This document shows positions 56,633 through 64,000 of a DNA stretch of 64,000 bases, one piece after another. The first letter of the stretch is position 1. Every line of letters starts with the position of its first letter. The notes under the pieces are model-generated. The model saw only the letters and a program-made list of their open reading frames with translations, had not been told where the DNA came from and did not search any database. The stretch lies in assembly GCA_037501455.1 (NCBI GenBank), contig CM074865.1:6521001-6585000 (forward strand). The letters run 5' to 3'. The DNA comes from Lantana camara (taxonomy: Eukaryota > Streptophyta > Magnoliopsida > Lamiales > Verbenaceae). A program made the position numbers and the translations under genes.

Positions 56633-57466
56633 GCTTTATCTTGTTGCTATCCTTTCACAGTGGACAATTTGTGCATTTGGTAAAACCAAACCGAGTTTCC
56701 GGTGAATTGAAATTTTGGTTTCAGTCGGTTCAGTCGGTTTAACTGAATTACGAACACCCCTAATGGATACTTGTTTAAATCTAACCTTTTCTTTTACTAG
56801 TCCTTAAAACCATTTTTCAATTGAATTTACTGTTTCTTATGTTACCAGTGTAATCGAATGATGTACTTATGTGATCTCTTTCTCAGTTTTTATCAATGTC
56901 GGCATTATATGTGTTTGGCTTATATAAACTGCTAAATTCTATCCAGCCCGAATATGGCTCGGCAACAAGGGGATAATATTTTATGCTTGTTATTTGATCA
57001 TTAAATTTTTTATGTAGGTGGTGAAACATCAAGAAATTAAAAAAGAAATCATTTAATTTTAAATAATGCAAAGAAAATGTTACACAATTTACCAACGTCA
57101 GTAAACACTGTTCAAAGTTCTGATATATAAATATTTCTAAAAAATATCATTTTGTCGTGTTATATCGTATCGTGTTCGATACTTTTTCATATAGAAAATT
57201 TAAAAGAAAATTATATCACCATGTCCATATCATATCTTGTTGTTGTACGATATAAAAATAAAGAATTTCGTATAATCTCAAATGTCTAGGAAATTAATTT
57301 TTATTTTAAAATCTTATTTCGACTAAATAATCTGCGCAATTATGTGAAAAAGTCGTGGTAATAATAATAATAATAATACAACGGGGATGGAAGAAACGCG
57401 ACTTCTGAGAATTTCCTGAATCCCTCAAAATCAAAGAGCGGAAGTTTTGGTACCAATTGTGCTGAT
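56633..57466. other. Intergenic between the UBL gene and CTU1
   Basis: No gene. 57,125-57,260 resembles a decayed 'CGGACAC'-type MITE (ATATTTCTAAAAAATATCATT and ATATCGTATCGTGTTCG core). An ATA triplet run lies at 57,358-57,378. Confidence 0.55.
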
Positions 57467-59808
57467 ATGACGACGGAGGCGGCGGAGGCGACGGCGGCGA
57501 AGCCCAGAGGCGGTAGGCTTTGCGCCATATGTAACGCTAGACGTGCTTCTCTTAAGCGCCCCAAAACCCTCGAACAAGTATGTGTTTTTGCTTAGTTGTT
57601 TCTTTTCATGCTCTTTGTTTCTGGAAGATTTTACTGAGGAAGAATATTGTTTTCTTCTTCTTTGCGGAAGATATGCAAGGAGTGTTTCTACGAAGTTTTC
57701 GAGGATGAAATCCACAGAGTGATTGTTGATAATCATCTCTTCAAGCGGGGCGAACGCATCGCTATTGGAGCTTCCGGAGGAAAAGGTGAGAAAATTTTGT
57801 TCCGTAATTTGCTAGGAACTAATTGTAATTCAATTCGGTAATAGTGGCTATCTGAAAATAATTGGAATGGATAATTTAGTATGTATAAAATTGATGCATG
57901 GAAGCTGTTAATTGCTGATAATTTAGAATTAACTGGTTTGCTGCAGATTCAACTGTGCTTGCTTATGTGATGTCGGAGTTGAATCGCCGGCATGATTACG
58001 GGCTGGACCTTTTCCTGCTTTCCATTGACGAAGGAATCACGGGTTACAGAGATGATTCGCTTGAAACAGTTAAAAGAAACGAAATTCAGGTATGGTATGT
58101 TGCAAGTGTTTGCAAGATTCAAGCTACTGAGCAGCTGCCTTTTCTGTTTAAGACATGAGTTTTTTTCAACTTCCGGTGAAATCTAATTGGCTTAATGTGT
58201 TTCATTTCATACTTGTTCAGTATGGGCTTCCTCTTAAAGTGGTTTCGTATAAAGAATTATATGGGTGGACGATGGATGAGATTGTGAAGCTGATAGGCTT
58301 GAAGAATAACTGCACATTTTGCGGTGTTTTTCGTCGCCAGGTACCTGAACTCCTTGATGTTAAGTTAGTTCAATGCCTCTTTATTGTCATGTTGTTGGTT
58401 TTCATACTTTTATGGGTATACTCGTTCTTTCTTTCTGAACTTTACTTCTTTTCTTGAGCATATCTTGTATCAAGTTTTCTGGCTGTCAAATTTTCATATA
58501 GGGAACTTAGTGATGCAAATTTAACAGTGGTTCTTGTTCTGTTTAAGGCCCTCGATCGTGGTGCTGCACTTTTGAAAGTAGACAAGCTTGTCACAGGACA
58601 TAATGCAGATGATATCGCCGAAACAATTCTCTTAAACATATTAAGAGGTGACATTGCCAGGTAACATCTTCGGTTAAGTTCTTCAATGTTCTTGCATAGG
58701 GTCCTGAAATTGGTGCAAATCAGTGAAGACTCATGTTAACTCTCTGCCAGGTTGAGTAGATGCACCTCAATAACTACTGGAGAAGATGGACCTATTCCAA
58801 GATGCAAGCCTTTTAAATACACCTACGAGAAGGAAATTGTGATATATCCTTACGGAAGTGCTGGCTTTTATGGTTCCTCATCTCTATTTTATCCATATTT
58901 TAATTGCTGTTTTTAATGCCCCTTAAGTGTAGCCCTTAACATGCTCTTACGTATGCATATTTCAAAAGGCTCGACTATTTCTCTACTGAGTGTAAGTATT
59001 CACCAAATGGTTCCTTGCACTTTAATTTTGTTTCTATTTTTTCTACCCTTTTGAGCGTTTTTACTCTCGTTATAACATATCGTATAGTTTCCCTATTAGG
59101 AACCTTTTCTCTTGTCTATTTCTAGTAGCTATTGCATATTTACTAGTTTTGAATTTCCTAATGACATTGCTTTTTATTGCCCCTCTGCAATTACAGGCAT
59201 TTACTCACCGAATGCTTATCGTGGCTTTGCTCGGGAATTCATTAAAGATTTGGAGAGGATCAGGTTATATATATTTGTGCCCGAAGTTAATATTTTCTTT
59301 CCTGAATTTCTGTTACTTCAGTGCGTCATTTTATATGTGATTTTCATTTCAGACCAAGAGCTATACTCGACATCATAAAATCAGGTGAAGACTTTCGAAT
59401 CTCTACTACTACAAAAATGCCGGAGCAGGGCACTTGTGAAAGATGTGGGTACATTTCCAGCCAGGTAAGAATGCTACTCCAATGACTCCATGATCTCCTC
59501 TTATTTTTTATCGCAAAAATAACACAGAATTAAAATGACTCGGTTAATCAATCTGGATGGCCTAGTATAATACTACAATGAATCATATTACCATGTTTTC
59601 CAGTTGTTAGAGCATGTATCCCTTACATGTCCTATACCTGCAGAAATGGTGCAAGGCATGTGTTTTACTAGACGGACTTAACCGCGGTTTGCCTAAGCTG
59701 GGTATCGGACGAACCCGAGGTGTGGACAATGAGTGCAACAAGGATATGAAAGAAACGAACGGAGTAAAGAGTTTACAGAGCAAGCAGTGCGGGACACTCG
59801 ATTTCTGA
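57467..59808 (+). CDS. CTU1: Cytoplasmic tRNA 2-thiolation protein 1 (CTU1/NCS6/ROL5)
   Basis: With CTU2 it thiolates the wobble uridine of tRNA Lys, Gln and Glu, using sulfur from URM1. Ten exons: 57467-57577, 57671-57785, 57947-58089, 58221-58340, 58548-58660, 58751-58843, 58951-58991, 59197-59263, 59353-59464, 59644-59808. They join to 359 residues, normal for the plant protein. An N-terminal zinc-binding pair is visible as CAIC (19-22) and CKEC (39-42). The PP-loop ATPase motif SGGKDST is at 72-78, CTFC at 154-157, [10 protein letters not shown] in exon 5, and a C-terminal [16 protein letters not shown]. Nine introns are present. The sixth (58844-58950) is not GT-AG but AT-AC with U12-type signals; reading it this way restores the conserved [14 protein letters not shown] stretch. 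Confidence 0.95.
58844..58950 (+). other. AT-AC (U12-type) intron of CTU1
   Basis: The donor is ATATCCTT, the exact U12 5' consensus. The likely branch site is CCCTTAAC at 58933-58940, and the intron ends in AC ten bases later. Exon 6 ends with AT, which joins to GTATGC to make the ATG-TAT codons of the conserved YAYFK segment. No GT-AG alternative keeps the frame. Confidence 0.9.
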
Positions 59809-60621
59809 TGAAGCTCCTCCATTCATTTGCAGCTTGAGTTTCCGGCCGAGGAAGGTGGTCAGGTTTGTTTTTGAGTTTTGCAGCTGATATTTATTTAGGT
59901 ATAGCCGTATAGCTATGTATCTATATTCTCTGCAAGGTCGATTAGAACCTTGTATGCTCATCAATTTTGTCAAAGAGAATAGATCTCTGAAGAAAACATA
60001 TAGCAATTGATCAAAAGCTCCTTTGTTTACTAGTGTGCCTAAAATTGTTTTAAAATTACACAAACCTCCCTATAGTTGGGGTTTACATGTAAAATTCTTT
60101 TATAATTATGTGGGCCCTACTTGTAATCCATCTTAAATTGGTTTTAAAATTGAATACATACAAAAATATACTAATTATTTGCTGGATAATATTTCAAATC
60201 AATAAATTGAGTATGATTGTTTGATTGTCAGAAAAGGAGAAATAATTAATGGGGTTACCGCGTTTAATAGCTCCACAAATTTGAACTCAGTACACCTGAC
60301 CTGAAAAACAGAGCATTATTGGCAAGACGAATAAATCATATAATTGTGGTTGTGGAGTGTACACCCCGCATCCTCGCTTATACTACACGTCAAAATTCAA
60401 GTTCAATCTTGGATACTACACATTAAAATTAAATTTATCGAGGGATTGATGAAAAAAATAATCGGTTATTTTAGCTTTTTTTTAAGGTACTTTTATTTGT
60501 TTGTTAAATTATTATTAGTTTTTCAACTATCTTCGATAAAAAACTCAAATCACCGTTTTGTTTTACTTTTATCTTAAACTTATTTTACATTAAGAACCAT
60601 TTAGGATAATAATAATAACGA
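59809..60621. other. 3' flank of CTU1 and intergenic
   Basis: No gene supported; AT-rich. Confidence 0.55.
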
Positions 60622-61013
60622 ATAATTACATCTGATTACCCTACATTTAGGTTAATTATAATGTAGTTCATTATTATCGGGAAATTATATTTTAGTCCCT
60701 ATAAAATTTGTTTGGTCTGAGGTTCCTTAACGAAATTTGTAAAAGTACAATTATACCCCTAACGGTTTTATGAGTGTTACATTGAATATATAACCAAAAT
60801 TACAAAATCACCTCTAAAGTTTACAAATATAAACAAAACGATCCCTACAAATTATGAATTTAATAACAAATTAGGGGTATTTTTGGAATGTCATAACAGA
60901 ACCTTAGGATCACAAACGGTTTTCAAAATTAGTGACTAAAATGTAATTTCTCAATAATGATGGATTGCGTTGTAATTAGACCTAAATATTGGGTAATCAG
61001 ATGTAATTCTCTC
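60622..61013. mobile_element. MITE, about 390 bp, possibly two nested
   Basis: Inverted ends: AATTACATCTGATTACCC left, GGGTAATCAGATGTAATT right. They extend through the ATTTAGG and TTCATTATTATCG segments and then a second inner pair (GAAATTATATTTTAGTCCC with GTGACTAAAATGTAATTTC). The inner pair may be a separate nested element. Confidence 0.78.
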
Positions 61014-61029
61014 TAATAATAATAATTAT

Positions 61030-61374
61030 GGGAATTTACATCTGGGTCCCCTGAGATTTGGTGTAATTACAAATTAATCCCTGCAATTCCAGAAATTACA
61101 TACAACTACCCTACGGTTTCCTTCCGTTAGAGGTCCCTGGACGCCGTTATAGTTTCGTCCAAATCTGAGTATTCTTGAGGGCTCGTTTTGTAACATTTTG
61201 TAAAATACAGGGACTTTTTTGTAATATTCAGGATAATTTTTTGGACGGAACTATAACGGCGACCAGGGACCTCTAACGGAAGGAAACAGTAGAGAAATTG
61301 TATGTAATTTCTGGAAATACAGGGATTAATTTATAATTACGTCAAACCTCATGGGACCAAGATGTAAATTGCCC
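61030..61374. mobile_element. MITE, 345 bp
   Basis: Ends GGGAATTTACATCTGGGTCC and GGACCAAGATGTAAATTGCCC on opposite strands. The inner arms match over CTAACGGAAGGAAAC and GAGGTCCCTGG and the GCCGTTATAGTT segment. It lies 16 bp from the neighbouring MITE, in an AAT-rich site, so the duplication cannot be told from the microsatellite. Confidence 0.8.
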
Positions 61375-61729
61375 ATAATAATAATAATAAAGGTGTAGCC
61401 AATGTGAAAACACATGGGAAGTGAGAATAGAGGTGGGGCCTTGGGGACGCGGCGTACACGGAGTAACAGGCACAATCAGCATTCAGCGGCCGTCAAAAAC
61501 TTCCCAGATCGACGGCTGCGATCCATCCATCCATCTCCAATCCAAAATTCCCTCCAAATTGAAAACGCATGTTCATGGAAATGCTAGCCCATATTCGGCC
61601 CACCGACGCCCTTTTCCTTCTCCTTTTTATTTATATTTTTCTATTTCCCCTTTAATTACCTCCATCTATCTAAACTCCAATAATATTTTATTGAGAGAAT
61701 ATCATTTTTCATTTTCTAAAGATGTCTTT

Positions 61730-62010
61730 GTTCGATTTTGATCTTAATCTTTTAACATTTATCACATTATATCCTTCTTGATTCCATATTTCTCAATTTC
61801 AATCTTTTAGCTAACGGACGTTAAAAAATTGACGGAAAAAGGTGCGTGTCACTCACGTGCCTAGAATAAATGTGAGTGGCGCGTAAGTGACACGCACCTT
61901 TTTCTGTCAATTTTTAGCGTCTGTTAGCTAAAGGACTGAAATTGAGAAATGTGAAATGAAAAAGAATGCAATGTGAGAAAAGTTAAAAAATCTGGAGGAA
62001 AATCGAATAA
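61730..62010. mobile_element. MITE with long stem, about 280 bp
   Basis: Outer arms (TTCGATTTTGATCTTAAT and AAAATCGAATAAG) and a strong inner stem. AAAAAGGTGCGTGTCACT pairs with the GTGACACGCACCTTTTT segment, and TTAGCTAACGGACG pairs with CGTCTGTTAGCTAA. The loop is short, near CACGTGCCTAGAATAAATGT. Confidence 0.78.
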
Positions 62011-62690
62011 GGGCATACCCTCCTTCGACATTCGTTTTTTTTTACCAATATAATATGGAAATCCATTGTTTGAAAGATCTAGAGCGGAAGATCGACCTCT
62101 TTTTGAGAAGAAAGTTTAGGGTTAGCCTCGTCCACTTTAAAGATTAGGTACCCGTAGACTAGTGTAGCCTACTCATTGTCAGAGCAAGCCTTTAGAGGAC
62201 GAAAAATGATATTTTTCCTATTTTATTTTAAACAATTTGGGGCAATTTGAAATAACTCCCCATCAATTTGAAATATTTTTACTTTACTCTCATAAATTAT
62301 ACTATATAATAGGATATAAATACGGTATTAGAATGTTTTAGTACTACATTTTGTGAAAAATATATAATATATTTTGAGAGGTCTTTTAATTACTACATTA
62401 TGTGAAAATTATACTATATTTGACCAAAATAGGGAATAAAATAAAAATATAATGTTCCATTGCGGATTTATCCCATATTATCCGCAATTTATAAATGACA
62501 TTTTTCATTTCAGATTAAAAAAAAAGACATTTTTTTTCCAGCTACACACACATTCTCTCTCACACACACGGCTTTTCTATTTCTCCCACAGCCGCAGTCC
62601 GCACCTCACTTCACATTGTTCACATTCCTCCTACCACCATTCTAAGTTCTAAGTTCTAAGTTCCAACACAGCCCGCCACTGTTCGACGAA
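62011..62690. other. Intergenic and 5' leader of the SKU5-like gene
   Basis: 62,530-62,690 is C/T-rich leader-type sequence with CA repeats and three TTCTAAG units (62,639-62,661). A long T run is at 62,036-62,042. No gene. Confidence 0.6.
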
Positions 62691-64000
62691 ATGCCGCTGA
62701 GATTAGCGGCTCTCTTCGCCCTCCTCGCCATTGTTGCAGCTGAGGATCCCTACAGATTCTTCACCTGGAATGTCACTTACGGCAACATTTACCCTCTCGG
62801 AGTCGCCCAACAGGTTTTCTACCTTCATCTTCTCTGGGTTTTTGCGATCTAGATTCTGGAACATCCCATTTTCAAGTTTTTGATGAGTTTTCGATTTTGC
62901 ATTCTGCTGCAGGGTATTCTGATAAACGGGCAGTTTCCAGGTCCCGATATCTACTCCGTCACCAACGACAATATCATCGTCAATGTGTTCAACAGCTTGG
63001 ACGAGCCTTTCCTCATTCACTGGTAAGAACTTGGAACTCAAAGGCACATTGAAGCTGAAATTAACTTCTTCATAGATCTAAAATCTAAATACATTGTTAA
63101 TTCGGACTGCAAACGCGTTAAGTCAGGGATTATGCTTAAGTTTCAGCTACATGAGCCTTGTTTTCTGCGTGTTGATCCTTGATCACCGTCGAAAATTATT
63201 CTAATTTCTTCTAGGAGATTCATCCAGCTAGAACATATATACATTGGGAGTGAGACTCAGACACGTGCTGTTAGAAAAATAGGGTGCTGAATTTGACAAT
63301 AGTTGGATTTTGAGGGGTGCAAACTCCAATAATGCAAAGATCGAGGGATTAGGAATGGGGGATGAATTTATTATTTTTATTTATTTATTATTAATAATAA
63401 TTAAAAACAGCATTAAATTTCCACCTGCTAAGATAGGCTCATTTGAATGAATCTTACATAATATTTGCACCATTCCCATGTTGCCTGTTGGTAGTTGGAA
63501 CTTAGAATTTATAGATCTATTATCATTTAATCCTCTCACCTCACAAGAATTTACTATTTTTTAGGGTCAATTACATTTAGCATTATTTGGAATTTTGAGT
63601 ATTAGAATTGGACCCGTTAATTATTTTATTACATTTTGGCTCCTTTTAAAAAATTATAAATTATATCGGATTAGTTTTTTGTTAAATTTAGGTGACGTCA
63701 TTGATTTTGAGACTTGAATTTTTCATTTTAACCCTACCTTAATAAGTAATTTTTATACAGTTTAGCCTAAATTTAAGGCAGGAGTATAACGAAAAATTTA
63801 AGTTCCAAAATCTATGATGCTACTTTAAATTTAATGAAAAATTAATTTGATATAATTTATAATTTTTAAAAGAGCCAGAATGTAATAAACTAATATGGGT
63901 CAAATTGTAATATTTGAAATTTGAAATGGTGCTAAATATAATTAATGATTTTCTAATTATTTTTGTGAACACTAATATACATATAGATTGTCCAGAAAAT
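62691..64000 (+). CDS. SKS: SKU5-similar monocopper/multicopper oxidase-like protein, first two exons (partial)
   Basis: An extracellular, ascorbate-oxidase-related protein family linked to directional cell growth. Exon 1 is 62691-62813 and exon 2 is 62913-63023. The GT-AG intron joins in phase, and exon 2 ends with a GTAAGA donor. The signal peptide is residues 1-17 (LAALFALLAIVAA). Mature sequence then reads EDPYRFFTWNVTYGNIYPLG, GILINGQFPGPDIYSVTNDN and FLIHW, the start of the first cupredoxin domain. In true ascorbate oxidases the HWHG copper site follows. The next exon is beyond the window, so the catalytic residues and the family member cannot be judged. The second intron is at least 977 bp and holds a MITE. 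Confidence 0.9.
63564..63946. mobile_element. MITE in the second intron of the SKS gene
   Basis: About 380 bp. Left GGGTCAATTACATTTAGCAT and right TGGTGCTAAATATAATTAA are inverted counterparts. The arms continue through TTTTATTACATTTTGGCTCC with AGAGCCAGAATGTAATAAAC, and AAAATTATAAATTATATC with GATATAATTTATAATTTT. Confidence 0.78.

Noticed and set aside
1..64000. tRNA, rRNA and CRISPR-type features
   Set aside because: No cloverleaf, ribosomal or regularly spaced repeat sequence was recognised on either strand; CRISPR is not expected in a plant nuclear genome.

Overview
This window is nuclear DNA of a flowering plant, almost certainly a eudicot. The evidence is spliced genes with AT-rich GT-AG introns, plant-specific families (chloroplast FtsH, SKn dehydrin, DUF241, SKU5-like multicopper oxidase, plant-type NDUFB2), and intergenic space filled with Ty3/gypsy, Ty1/copia, LINE, hAT and Mutator-type debris. 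I cannot name the species from the sequence alone.

Layout. 1-8.6 kb is the 3' part of a decayed Ty3/gypsy element of the Tat lineage. It has a pol with two RNase H domains, then tandem repeats, an antisense coiled-coil ORF with its own minus-strand TATA box, and a 3' LTR. 8.6-23.6 kb is a transposon graveyard: a 1.1 kb Mutator-type TIR element, a copia LTR with its primer-binding site, nested MITEs, a copia RNase H scrap, and a 5'-truncated LINE split by a 1.93 kb solo LTR. 20.4-24.9 kb holds two tandem cytosolic sulfotransferase (SOT) copies, each broken by a different single lesion.

26.0-39.5 kb is a genic island: chloroplast FTSH (five exons, minus strand), a DUF241 gene (plus), a three-exon NDUFB2 gene for a mitochondrial complex I subunit (minus; too small for simple ORF calling), and a two-exon, 106-residue, two-TM protein of unknown function (minus). 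41-44.5 kb holds an acidic SK2-type dehydrin (plus) with a DRE/CRT core and TATA box upstream and more distant ABRE-like motifs.

45-48.8 kb is the most unusual region. The 5' part of an SOT gene plus its upstream flank has been duplicated as a head-on inverted repeat. The arms are about 0.22 kb of good match around a loop of about 0.13 kb, and homology continues outward to 44,955 and 48,765. The right arm was later inflated by two hAT-type MITEs with perfect 8-bp target duplications and by a 0.9 kb TIR element. Transcription through it would give a long SOT hairpin RNA.

50.5-64 kb is a second genic island, all on the plus strand: a second DUF241 gene, a 15-exon ubiquitin-like (BAG6/CIP73-type) protein, the tRNA 2-thiolation enzyme CTU1 with an AT-AC (U12-type) intron, and the first two exons of an SKU5-like gene that runs off the window. 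MITEs lie in the spacers and in some introns.

The intact genes cover unrelated housekeeping and stress roles: thylakoid protein quality control, respiration, tRNA wobble modification, dehydration protection and cell-wall or plasma-membrane oxidase-like function. They do not form a pathway. The SOT loci are the only theme that recurs across the window.
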